Shown here: positions 41,803 to 51,100 of the stretch, piece by piece | Layout of the letters: every line of letters starts with the position of its first letter | Numbering within the stretch: the stretch's first letter is position 1 | NCBI RefSeq assembly: GCF_016741785.1 | Contig: NZ_JAERRL010000001.1 | Location: 1 to 64,000, forward strand | Direction of reading: 5' to 3' | Length of the DNA: 64,000 bases | Source of the DNA: Streptomyces sp. 7-21 | GTDB taxonomy: Bacteria > Actinomycetota > Actinomycetes > Streptomycetales > Streptomycetaceae | The notes under the pieces: generated by a model | Told to the model about the DNA's origin: nothing | The model's input: only the letters and a program-made list of their open reading frames with translations | Databases searched by the model: none | Translations under genes and position numbers: made by a program

Positions 41803-44800
41803 GTGTCCGAGTCCCACGCCACTCCGCCGCAGGGCCGCGGTGATCAACTCGCTGGCCTGATAAGCGCGCTGCGTGGCGCCGGGCTTGACCCGGACCGCGC
41901 CGGCCTCGCCGACGCGCTGTGGCTGGCCCAGTACGCCCGGCCGACCGCCATGTCCCCGGCCTCCCGCGCGGGCGGAAGCGCACCGGAGGGGGGCCGGCCG
42001 GCCGGGCCGGGCCGGGCCGGTGCCGCGGCGCCGGGCGGCGACCGGCCCGACCCCCCGGCCAGCCAGGAGTCCGGCGGGCCGCGCCCCGCGCCGGCGGCGC
42101 GGCCGCCGCACCCGGACGACCACACCATCGGCCTGTACGCCGACCAGGCGGACCCCGGCCTGCCCGCCGACGGCCCGCGCGTCGGCGTGCCCGAGGCCAG
42201 GGCCCTGCCGGGCCTGCTCGAACTGGAGCGCGCGCTGCGGCCGCTGAAGGGCTACCGCCCGCCAGCCCGTCCGCACCGCAGCAGCCGCCTGGACCTGGAC
42301 GAGCGCGCCACCGCCGAGGACACGGCCCGCGCCGGCGGCCTGCTGCTGCCGGTGTTCCGCCGGGACCCGCGCGGCCAGGTGGAGCTCCAGCTGCTCATGG
42401 ACGCCACCCCCGCGATGCGGGTGTGGCAGCGCATGCTGGGCGAACTCACCGAGGTCTTCGCGCGGATCGGCGCCTTCCGCGACATCCAGGTGCACTACCT
42501 GCACGAGTCGCCCGACGGCGCCCTCGCCATCAGCAGGCGCCTGGACCCGGGCGCCGCCCCGTTACGGCCCGCGCGCCAGCTCGCCGACCCCACCGGTCGG
42601 CGCCTGACGGTCCTCGTCAGCGACTGCACCGGCCCGCTGTGGCGGGACGGCGCCGCGCACCGGCTGCTCTACCGGCTCTCCCGCCACGCGCAGGTCGCCG
42701 TCGTGCAGCCGCTGCCGCAGCGGCTGTGGGCCCGCACCCGGCTGCCCGTCTCCTACGGCACGCTGCTGCGCGAGGAGGGGCCCGGTGCCTCGGCCCGGCT
42801 GCGCTTCCGGTCCGATGAGCCGCGCCGCCGGAACGACGCGCGCGGCGACGCCGTGCCCGTGCCCGTGATGCCGCCGACCCCGGCCGCGCTGGGCGCCTGG
42901 GCGGGTCTGCTGTCCGGCCCCGGCGCCGGCTCGGTGCGCGCCGCCGTCGGCTGGGTGCGCCCGGACCAGCCGGCCGCGGCCCCGGCGCGGCGGCCGGTGC
43001 CGCGCGGCCAGCGCCCCGCCGCCGCGCTGCTGGCCCGGTTCCGTGCCACGGCCTCGCCCGGCGCGGCCCAGCTCGCGGTCTATCTCGCGGCGGCCCCGCT
43101 GTACCTGCCGGTGATGCAGCTGGTGCAGCGCACCATGCTGCCCGACTCGGGCCCCGCCGAGCTGGCCGAGGTGATGCTCAGCGGCCTGCTGCGCCGCCGC
43201 GGCGGCGCGGGCGGTGACGACCAGTGGTACGAGTTCGCCGACGGCGTGCACGACGAGCTCCTCGCCGACCTCGGGCACGACGAGGCGCTGCTGGTGCTCA
43301 AGCACTGCTCCAGCTACGTCGAGCAGCGCTTCGGCAAGGGCGGCCCCAACTTCCCGGCGCTCGCCCTCGCCCAGCTCTCCGGCGAGCCGGCGCCCGCGGT
43401 CGGCCCCGCGGTCAGGGATGACGGGGAGCAGCAAGCGGCGCCGGACGAGCGCGTGCCGCAGCCGTTCGCCGAGGTCGCCGCCAAGGTGCTGCGCCGCTTC
43501 CTGCCCGACCTGACCGAGCAGGCCGAGGCCGCCGCGCGGTACGGGCCGCCGTCGCCTCCTCCCTCCGAGGCGGTCGGGCAGGCCCGCGAGCTGGCCCGCC
43601 GTTACGAGTCCGACGGCCGGGTGCGCCACCTGCTGGACGCCGTCGCGCTGATGCGTCACGCCGACCGCGCCTCGCGGCGCTGGGCGCCGGACCCGCAGCT
43701 GTGGACCGAACTGGCCGAGCTGCTGCTGCGGCTGTGGCGCGTGCAGCGCGAGGCGGGGCTGCTCACGGAGGCCGAGCAGGTGGCCCGCGCCGCCGCGGCG
43801 CACCCGGGCTCCGGGCACGCCAGGACCGTGCTGGCCAGGGTGCTGCGCGCCCAGGCGGGAGAGCGGCGGCTGGCGGGTGACCGGGCGGGCGCGCTCGAAC
43901 TGCTGCGGCAGGCGGACCGGGAGTACGCCGCCGTCTACGCCACGCCCGGGCTCGCCTCGCAGGACGCGCTCGGCCCGGCCCTGGAGCGTGCCGACGCGCT
44001 CACTGAGCAGTGGCGGCTGGGCGGGGACACGGGACTGCTCCAGGAAGCCGCCGGCATGCTGGAGGCCGTCGCGGCCGCGTGGCCGGACGACGCCGCCCGG
44101 CCCTCCGCGCTGTCGCTCAAGCACGGCAGGACGCTGCTGCTGCTCGCCCAGCAGACCTCGCACGCGGGCGCCGGAACACTCGCCCAGCAGGCCGCCGTCT
44201 CCCTGGAGGCCGGCGCCCGCGCGCTGGCCGCGGAGTCCGCGACCGCGCCCGCGGTCGCCCGCGCCCTGCTGGACCTGGCCGATGCCCTGCTGCTGACGTG
44301 GCACGACTGGCCGCGGGCGGAGGAGGTTATTGAGCGGGCCCGTGCCCTGGCCGACAGCGACGCGCTGCGCGCCGGGTGCCTGGTGCGGCTGGGCAGGCTG
44401 CGGGTGCGGCGGTACGCCGCTGAGTCCGGTCCGGCCGAACTGGAGGCCGCGGCCGCCGCGTTCGACGAGGCCAGCGGCCTGTTCTCCAACGACCAGCCGG
44501 AGTACGGGGATCTGCTCCAGGAATGGGGCGCGGCGCTGCTGCGGCGGGCGGCGCTGCCGGGCGGCGGGCCGTTCGTGGGCGAGGCGGTGCGCGTGCTGCG
44601 GAACTGCCGCATGGAGACGTCGGCGGCCGACCCCCGCCTGCCGGACCGGCTGCTGATGCTCGGGCAGGCGCTCGTCGCGCGCTACCGGTTGGCCGGGGAC
44701 CTGGTGGACCTGCGGGAAGCGGAGCATCTGTTCGACCGGGCGGCGCGCGGCGCCGGGAACGGGCACACCCGGGCGCGGGCCTGGTTCGAGCTGGGCGCTA

Positions 44801-45108
44801 CGCACCGCGGCCTGTACCGGCACACGCGGGCGCCCGAACGGCTCGACCAGGCCGCCGCGTGCTATGGGCAGGCGGCTGCGCGGGCCCTCGAAGCGGAGCG
44901 GCGCGGCGAGCCCGGCGGGCCCGCGCTGGTGCGGCTCGCCGCTACGGCGCTGCACCAACGCGGCGTCGTCTACGAGGAGTCCCAGCGTCCGCTCGCGGCG
45001 GCCGAAGCGTACCGTGCCGCGCAGGCGCAGTGGCGCCGTCTGCCGGACGGGGACACCGCGGGCCAGGCCACGGCCCGCCGCCTGGGCGGCTTGCGCGGCG
45101 GGGGTTAG
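41803..45108 (+). CDS. SAV_2336-type vWA-like/TPR protein
   Basis: This 1101-residue protein begins with a helical SAV_2336 N-terminal segment and a Pro/Ala linker. A vWA-like domain (~190-320) follows, with VELQLLMDATPAM; the MIDAS DxSxS is degenerate (D-A-T-P-A). A middle domain comes next, then a long C-terminal TPR/alpha-solenoid (about 590-1095). It should bind the MoxR ATPase and scaffold partners. A TTA leucine codon at 42562-42564 (residue 254) makes translation dependent on the bldA tRNA in Streptomyces. The GTG start lies 6 bp after the MoxR stop. Confidence 0.85.
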   Translation: MSESHATPPQGRGDQLAGLISALRGAGLDPDRAGLADALWLAQYARPTAMSPASRAGGSAPEGGRPAGPGRAGAAAPGGDRPDPPASQESGGPRPAPAARPPHPDDHTIGLYADQADPGLPADGPRVGVPEARALPGLLELERALRPLKGYRPPARPHRSSRLDLDERATAEDTARAGGLLLPVFRRDPRGQVELQLLMDATPAMRVWQRMLGELTEVFARIGAFRDIQVHYLHESPDGALAISRRLDPGAAPLRPARQLADPTGRRLTVLVSDCTGPLWRDGAAHRLLYRLSRHAQVAVVQPLPQRLWARTRLPVSYGTLLREEGPGASARLRFRSDEPRRRNDARGDAVPVPVMPPTPAALGAWAGLLSGPGAGSVRAAVGWVRPDQPAAAPARRPVPRGQRPAAALLARFRATASPGAAQLAVYLAAAPLYLPVMQLVQRTMLPDSGPAELAEVMLSGLLRRRGGAGGDDQWYEFADGVHDELLADLGHDEALLVLKHCSSYVEQRFGKGGPNFPALALAQLSGEPAPAVGPAVRDDGEQQAAPDERVPQPFAEVAAKVLRRFLPDLTEQAEAAARYGPPSPPPSEAVGQARELARRYESDGRVRHLLDAVALMRHADRASRRWAPDPQLWTELAELLLRLWRVQREAGLLTEAEQVARAAAAHPGSGHARTVLARVLRAQAGERRLAGDRAGALELLRQADREYAAVYATPGLASQDALGPALERADALTEQWRLGGDTGLLQEAAGMLEAVAAAWPDDAARPSALSLKHGRTLLLLAQQTSHAGAGTLAQQAAVSLEAGARALAAESATAPAVARALLDLADALLLTWHDWPRAEEVIERARALADSDALRAGCLVRLGRLRVRRYAAESGPAELEAAAAAFDEASGLFSNDQPEYGDLLQEWGAALLRRAALPGGGPFVGEAVRVLRNCRMETSAADPRLPDRLLMLGQALVARYRLAGDLVDLREAEHLFDRAARGAGNGHTRARAWFELGATHRGLYRHTRAPERLDQAAACYGQAAARALEAERRGEPGGPALVRLAATALHQRGVVYEESQRPLAAAEAYRAAQAQWRRLPDGDTAGQATARRLGGLRGGG

Positions 45109-45181
45109 CGCGGCCCGGCCCGGGGTTTCTCGCGCGGGCCTGGCGGGAATCCCCGCTTGGCCCCATCGGCGAGGAGGAAGC

Positions 45182-45415
45182 ATGACAACGCGCTCGCAGG
45201 ACGTGGCCGGTGGCCGCGCCACCGAGCGGGGAGCCGCACCGGCCGCCCACCAGCCGCTGCCCGACCTGCTGCACCTCAGCCTGGCAGAGCTGCGGGAGCT
45301 GAGCCATCCCGTGCTGCGCGAGGTGCTGGCGGAGCTGCGGGAGCGAATAGCCCGCCCTGACGAGACCATGTGGGACTTCAACCAGGGGCCCGCGGCCCCG
45401 GATGACGACCGGTAA
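45182..45415 (+). CDS. Candidate RiPP precursor peptide, FxsA-like leader with a WDF core
   Basis: This 77-residue gene has GAGGAGG ahead of ATG 45182. Residues 26-50 (LPDLLHLSLAELRELSHPVL) form an amphipathic leader of the kind found in FxsA precursors of FxsB-type radical SAM enzymes. Instead of a C-terminal FxSxx, residues 63-68 read MWDFNQ, followed by a Pro/Asp tail GPAAPDDDR. Trp64-Asp-Phe66 is a plausible aromatic-x-x site for cyclophane crosslinking. It lies 73 bp after the vWA/TPR gene and is convergent with the HEXXH/FxsB pair. It uses ATA for Ile56, a rare codon here. Precursor status is inferred from context. Confidence 0.75.
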   Translation: MTTRSQDVAGGRATERGAAPAAHQPLPDLLHLSLAELRELSHPVLREVLAELRERIARPDETMWDFNQGPAAPDDDR

Positions 45416-45447
45416 CCAGACTGACCTGCGGCGTTGGGGCCCCACCG

Positions 45448-46827
45448 TCACGGGCGCCGGCCGTTGCGGGACGTCCGCGGCGCCCGGCCCGGACCTGGCG
45501 CGCTCGTCCCCGGTGCGGGGCCGGGCCAGGCGGCGCGCACCCGGGCGACGAACTCCGCCGCTTCGGCGCGGTGGCGGGCGGGCACCGGCGTCTCGCCGAG
45601 CCCGGCGTGGCGCTCCACCAGCGCGCCGACGAAGATCTGGCCGGCGTCGGTCAGCCGGTCCTCGTGGCGCACCTGCGGCAGCGCGGCATCCACCATGGCC
45701 CAGTAGCGGGCGTGCCGCTGCCACGCCTGCTCTCTCCCGGCGGCGTCCGCCGCCGCCAGGCGGTGCCAGAAGTCCGCCAGCTCCAGGTGCGCGTACACGC
45801 CGTGCAGCAGACCGTCGAACGGGCGCGGGTCGGGGCGCCACGGCGCCCAGAACCGCGCCCGGTCGTCCGCCTCGTGCAGCGGCGCGAGGTCGCTGAGCGC
45901 GCCGAGCTTGGCGTGCTGCACCTCGTGCGTCAGCGTCTCGGCCAGCGCCTGCGGCCCGGCTGGTCTGCGCATCATCACGGCGCCGAAGCTCTGCGGGCTG
46001 GTGCCCGCCTTGTGGTCGCCGGCGCGGCCCGCGCGCAGCGGCACCACGCACGTGAGCAGCCGCAGCGCCGCGTACCGCTGCGGCCCGGCCGCCCGCAGCA
46101 GCGGCAGCGCGCCGCGCCACAGCGCCGCCCAGCGGGCGTGCTCCGCGGCCACGTGTCCCTCCGGGCTAAGGGGCCGCTGCCGCTCGCCGGTCAGCGCGGG
46201 CGGCGCCGCGTGGTCCAGGTACACCGTCCCCGGCCCGCCCGGCAGGGGGCGCAGGGGCAGCCAGCGCGCGTCGTCGGCGCGCCACGCGCCGCTGCCGTCC
46301 GCGGACCGCACGAGGGTGACGGCCTCACCGTCGTCCCCGCGCAGCACCAGCCGCTCGCCGTCTCCCCGCGCCGTCACCGTGGCCGGGCGGCCCACCCACA
46401 GTCCGCCGAGCGCCGGCAGCGTCAGATACCCGCCCGCGACCGGCACCCGGGTGGTGAAGCGCAGCCCGGTCCTGGCCGCCGCCGCCACGGCCAGCCCGCC
46501 GAGCCCCGCGCGGGCCTCGGCGTCGGCACCGCGCCGCAGCCACGCCTCCAGCCACGGACCCACCAGCGGGTAGAACAGCGCCGGCCGGGCCCGCTCCGGG
46601 TCCGCGCGCTCCGCGGCCACGAGCAGGTCGGCGTGTTCCCGGGCCAGCGCCCCCGCCGTGCCGTCGCCGGCGGCCGGGAGGGCGTCGAAGAGCAGCCGGA
46701 GCAGCAGCAGCCGCTTCGTGTGCTGCGCCGCCGTGAGCGTCTCCAGGGTCGGGCGGTCGCTCTCCGCCTGCCCCAGCCGCCGCAGCTGTTCCGCCGTCAG
46801 CGCGGGGCCCGGAACCGCCGCGCTCAC
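45448..46827 (-). CDS. HEXXH-motif putative peptide-modification protein
   Basis: The 459-residue cytoplasmic protein has the zinc-protease-like motif LTHEVQHAKLG (His301, Glu302, His305). This fits a metallopeptidase or a metal-dependent modifying enzyme. Homologues are routinely encoded with FxsB-type radical SAM enzymes and are annotated as putative peptide modification proteins. Its GTG start overlaps the fxsB stop, so the two are made together, and both run toward the precursor gene. It may cleave the leader or make a second modification. Confidence 0.85.
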   Translation of the reverse strand: MSAAVPGPALTAEQLRRLGQAESDRPTLETLTAAQHTKRLLLLRLLFDALPAAGDGTAGALAREHADLLVAAERADPERARPALFYPLVGPWLEAWLRRGADAEARAGLGGLAVAAAARTGLRFTTRVPVAGGYLTLPALGGLWVGRPATVTARGDGERLVLRGDDGEAVTLVRSADGSGAWRADDARWLPLRPLPGGPGTVYLDHAAPPALTGERQRPLSPEGHVAAEHARWAALWRGALPLLRAAGPQRYAALRLLTCVVPLRAGRAGDHKAGTSPQSFGAVMMRRPAGPQALAETLTHEVQHAKLGALSDLAPLHEADDRARFWAPWRPDPRPFDGLLHGVYAHLELADFWHRLAAADAAGREQAWQRHARYWAMVDAALPQVRHEDRLTDAGQIFVGALVERHAGLGETPVPARHRAEAAEFVARVRAAWPGPAPGTSAPGPGRAPRTSRNGRRP

Positions 46828-47960
46828 CTGGCCACCTCGTGCAGCGCGCCGGCGACGTGGCGGATCACCCGCTGGAGGTCGGCGCAGTAGACGGCCGGGT
46901 TACGGAAGCCACTCCCGGCGCGGTACCGGTGCGCGTAGTGCCCGCCACCGCACACGTCGACCACCGGGCAGCTGCGGCAGTCGTCCGCCAGCGCCTCGCG
47001 TCCCGCCTGCCGGGCGACCACGCCGGGGTGGCCCAGCGCCTCGTCGAAGGCGGAGCGGAACACGTTCAGGCCGGTGGCCGTCGCCCCCGGGTAGGCCGTC
47101 TTCAGCGCGTCGACCAGCTCGATGTCCCCGTTGGTCTCCACCACCACGGCCGTGAACGGCTGGAGCCCGAACACCTCGCCCGCCACCGGCAGCCCCAGCA
47201 GCGCGGCGATGCACTCCTCGAACAGCCGCACCGCCGCCCGGCGGTGGTCCGCGTGCCACCACCGTTCGAACACCGCGCACAGCCAGTCCCCGTACGGCGT
47301 GGGCGCCTCGGGGGGCGCGGGCAGGCCGGGCGGCGGTGAGGTCCAGTTGCCGTACGGCAGCAGGAAGTCGACGGCGGGCGGGCGGAGCGCGACGAGCGAC
47401 TCGTACACGGCCACCGGGTCGCTCGCGACGTCCACGACGCACAGCACGCCCGCGTACGCCGTCCGGTGCTCCGGCTCGGACAGCAGCCGGGCGGCGCGCA
47501 GCACCCGCGGCCACGCCGGGCGTCCGGCGTGGTCCACGCGCTGGGTGTTGTGCGCCGCGAGGCCGCCGTCCAGGCTCAGCCCGATGCGGATGCCGTGCCC
47601 CGCCAGCTCCCGGAGCCCGGCCGCCGTCAGCAGCGTGCCGTTGGTCTGGAGCGAGGCGTACACCGCGCAGCCCGACGGCACCCGCGCCCGCACCTCGCGG
47701 ACGAAGGCGCCCAGCACCCGCGGCGCCGTCAGCAGCGGCTCCCCGCCGTGCAGCACGACCGAGACCGCGCCCAGCCCGTGCGCGGCGGCGTGCTCACCGA
47801 TCCGGCGGGCCGTCTGCCGCAGCATCGCGGGGGAGGCGCTCCGTGGCTGCCGCCGCCAGCCCTGGTCGGCGGCAAAGTACATGTAGCAGTACCGGCAGGC
47901 GAGGTTGCAGCGGCTGTTGACCTTGACGACGAACTGCCGGAACGGAACGGCCCGGTTCAC
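46824..47960 (-). CDS. fxsB: FxsB-type radical SAM/SPASM peptide maturase
   Basis: The 378-residue enzyme has the radical SAM cluster motif CNLACRYCY (Cys18, Cys22, Cys25), HGGEPLL for SAM binding and a C-terminal SPASM-like region (CRSCPVVDVCGGGHYAHRY, then VYCADL) for auxiliary iron-sulfur clusters. FxsB-type enzymes form C-C crosslinks (cyclophanes) between an aromatic side chain and a nearby residue of the precursor. The GTG at 47960 follows GGAGCAGGA. It is divergent from the NLR-like gene with a 167-bp shared promoter region. Confidence 0.92.
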   Translation of the reverse strand: MNRAVPFRQFVVKVNSRCNLACRYCYMYFAADQGWRRQPRSASPAMLRQTARRIGEHAAAHGLGAVSVVLHGGEPLLTAPRVLGAFVREVRARVPSGCAVYASLQTNGTLLTAAGLRELAGHGIRIGLSLDGGLAAHNTQRVDHAGRPAWPRVLRAARLLSEPEHRTAYAGVLCVVDVASDPVAVYESLVALRPPAVDFLLPYGNWTSPPPGLPAPPEAPTPYGDWLCAVFERWWHADHRRAAVRLFEECIAALLGLPVAGEVFGLQPFTAVVVETNGDIELVDALKTAYPGATATGLNVFRSAFDEALGHPGVVARQAGREALADDCRSCPVVDVCGGGHYAHRYRAGSGFRNPAVYCADLQRVIRHVAGALHEVAR

Positions 47961-48127
47961 TCCTGCTCCACCTTCCTCGACGGAATCCGGCACCTTTCCG
48001 GCACCGCCTGGCGCGCGTGCCGGCGCTCCCGCCGCGAGCACACCTCCCCTTTGACGGTTACCTCGTGCGGCGCGGGTGTATGTTCCCTGCAAGGGCTCTG
48101 ACGGACCGTCGAGGGAGGTTCACGGCC

Positions 48128-51100
48128 GTGGAGGTACGCGAAACGCCTGGGGAGGGCGGGGCACAGCGGATCGCGATCAGCTACGCGGGCTACAACCGGC
48201 CCTGGGCGGCCTGGATCGCCGACCGGCTCGAGCGGTACGGCTGCCGCGTCACGTTCCAGCGGTGGGACGCTCCCATCGAGGTGCCCCTGGAGGAGCAGCT
48301 GCGCGACCTGCTGCTGCTGGAGGGCCGGATCCTCGTGGTCCTCAGCGACTGGTACTTCCGGCTCGGCCCTCACCCGGAAGAGGCCTGGAACCACGCCCTG
48401 CGCACCGTCGTGGCCCCCAACACGCACCGCTTCGCGGCGGTCTCCGTCACGGCCGAACCGCTGCCCCCCGCCACCGCCGCGTTCGGCGGCACCGCCGACC
48501 TGTGGGGCATCGGCGCCCGCGAGGCCGAGCGCCGCCTGCTGAGCCTGCTCGGCATCACGCCCGGCACTCACGCCACCCCGCCCGGCGGCGTGCGGACCGA
48601 CCGCCGCGGCGCCGGGCCCCGCTTCCCGCACGAGCAGCCGCGGGTATGGGGCGGCGTGCCCCGCCGCAACATCCGCTTCACCGGCCGCGAAGACACGCTG
48701 CGCCGGATGTACGAGGCGCTCCAGCGCGCCGAGCCGGGCACCGGCGTCGTCACGCTGCTCGGCATGTCGGGCGTCGGCAAGACGCAGATCGCCGTCGAGT
48801 ACGTGCACCGGTTCGGCTCGGAGTACGACATGGTCTGGTGGGTCCCCGCCGACCAGCGCGGCACCCTGCGGCAGCGGCTCGCCGAGCTGGCGCCTGCGCT
48901 CGACCTGCACACCGGCTCGGACTACGGGGCGCGGCTGCGCGCCGTGCGCGACGCCCTGCGCCGCGGCGAGCCGTACTCGCGCTGGCTGCTGGTGCTGGAC
49001 GGCGCCGACGACCCGGAGAACATCGCCGGACTGCTGCCGCACGGTCCCGGCCACGTGCTGATCACCTCGCAGAACCGCAGCTGGGACCAGCACAACACCG
49101 TGGTCCTGGACGTGCCCGTCTACGACCGTGAGGAGTCCGTCGCCTTCGTCCGCCGCCGCGCCTCGCGCATCGGCCCCGGCGACGCCGACCGGCTCGCGGA
49201 GGCCCTCGGCGACCTGCCGCTCGCGCTCGACCAGACCGCGGGGTGGCTCAGCGACGCCGCCATCACGGTGCCCGAGTACGTGGAGCTGCTGCACGGCAGG
49301 CACGACCTGGAGTCCGGCCTGAAGGTCTCGGCCGACTTCCGGATGACGTACCAGACCGCGTTCGCGATACTCATCAACCGGCTGCGCGAGACCATGCCCG
49401 AAGCCGTCGAGCTGCTCCGGCTGGCCTCGTGCTTCGCCCCCGGGAACATCTCGGTCCAGCTGCTGCGCGGGGTGCCGGTGGACCACCTGCCCGAGGGCCT
49501 GCGCGGGCTGATGGAGGACCCGCTGCGGTGGAGCGCCGCCATCGCCCGGCTGGTGCAGTACTCCGTCATCCGGTGGGACGCCCCGGAGGCCGAGCCGGAC
49601 GCCGACGCCGAGTCCGACGCCGGGCAGATCCACCTGCACCGCCTGGTCCACCAGACGGTGCGCTCCGGCATGTCGGAGGAGGACCTGGCCGTCTATTCCC
49701 GCGCCGTGCGCCGCGCCCTGGCCGCCGCCGACCCCCGGCGGCCCACGGACACCCGCCGCTGGCCGCGGTTTGCGCAGATCGTGCCGCACCTGGAGGTGTC
49801 CGGGGCGCTGCGCAGCACGCACCCGGACATCCACCAGCTCATCTTCAACTGCCTGCGCTACCTCTTCCTGGCGGGCGAGTACACCTCGGGCGTCCACCTC
49901 TCCGAACTCACCGAGCGCGCCTGGCGCGAGGTGCTCGGCGAGGACGACCCCAAGCTGTGGCGCCTGGGCGCCCAGCACGCCACGCTGCTGCGCGGCCTGG
50001 GCGAGTACGCCCGGTGCGAGCGGATCGACCGTGCCGTCGCGGAACGGCTGAGCGTGCTGCTCGGCGAGCACCACCTCGGCGTCCTCCACGCGCTCGACGG
50101 CCTCGGCGCCGATCTGCGGGGCCTGGCGCGGTACCAGGAGTCCCTGGAGGTGTCGCAGCGCGTGCTCGACGGCTACCTGGAGCTGGTCGGCCCCGACGAC
50201 TCGCGGACCCTCAGCGCCCGCAACAACCTGGCCGTCTCGCTGCGGCTGCTCGGCCGGTACCGCGAGGCGCTGGACCTGGACCGGCTGACGCTGGCCCGCC
50301 GCCGGGAGCTGCTGCGGCCCCGCCACAACTACTCGCTCGCTTCGGAGAGCACCTACGGCCTGGACCTGCGGCTGCTGGGCCGCTACTCCGAGGCGGCCTC
50401 CGTGCTCGAACCGAGCGTGGAGACCCACCGGGTCGTCATGGGCCACGACAACCCGCAGACGCTGTCGGTGGAGTTCAACCTGGCGATGTGCCTGCACCGC
50501 TCCGGCGAGCCGGCCGAGGCCGAGCGGCGCATCGCCGACCTGGTGGAGCGGGCGTCCCGGGTGCTCGGCGACAGCTCGCCGGTGACCGTGCGGTTCCTCG
50601 CCGGGCAGGCGTTCATCCAGCGCGCCCAGGGCCACCTTGACCAGGCCCGCGCCACCGGGGAGCGGGTCACGGAGCACTACCGCGTCCGGCTCGGGCCGCA
50701 GCACCCGTACACCATCGGCACCAGCGCCAACCAGGCGCTGGTGCTGCGGGCCCTCGGCGAGCGGCAGCAGGCCGCGCTGCTCATCGAGGAGGCGCTGGCT
50801 GACATGACCAGTGCCCTGGGGCCCGACCATCCCTGGACGCTCGGCATCGCCCTGAACGCGGCGGCCAGCCGCAGCCTCGAGGACGACCTGGAGGGCGCGG
50901 TCGAGCTCAGCCGCGACACGGTGCGCCGGGCCGCCCGCACGCTGGGCCGCAGGCACCCGCTGTTCCTGTCCGCCCAGATCTCGCTGGCGCACGACCTGCG
51001 CGCCGTGCGGCGCAGCGAGGAAGCGGACAAGACGGAGGAGGAGGCGCTGTCCGGCCTGATCTCTACGCTCGGCTCGCAGCACTCGCACACCGTGAGCGCC

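Noticed and set aside
42562..45381. A 939-codon minus-strand frame opposite the vWA/TPR gene
   Set aside because: Composition (Gly/Arg/Gln/Val without hydrophobic-core pattern) is typical of antisense shadows. The plus strand shows MIDAS-like and TPR features.
47957..51088. A 1043-codon minus-strand frame opposite the NLR-like gene
   Set aside because: The opposite strand has clear TIR, P-loop and TPR motifs. The minus frame has none and spans the divergent promoter.
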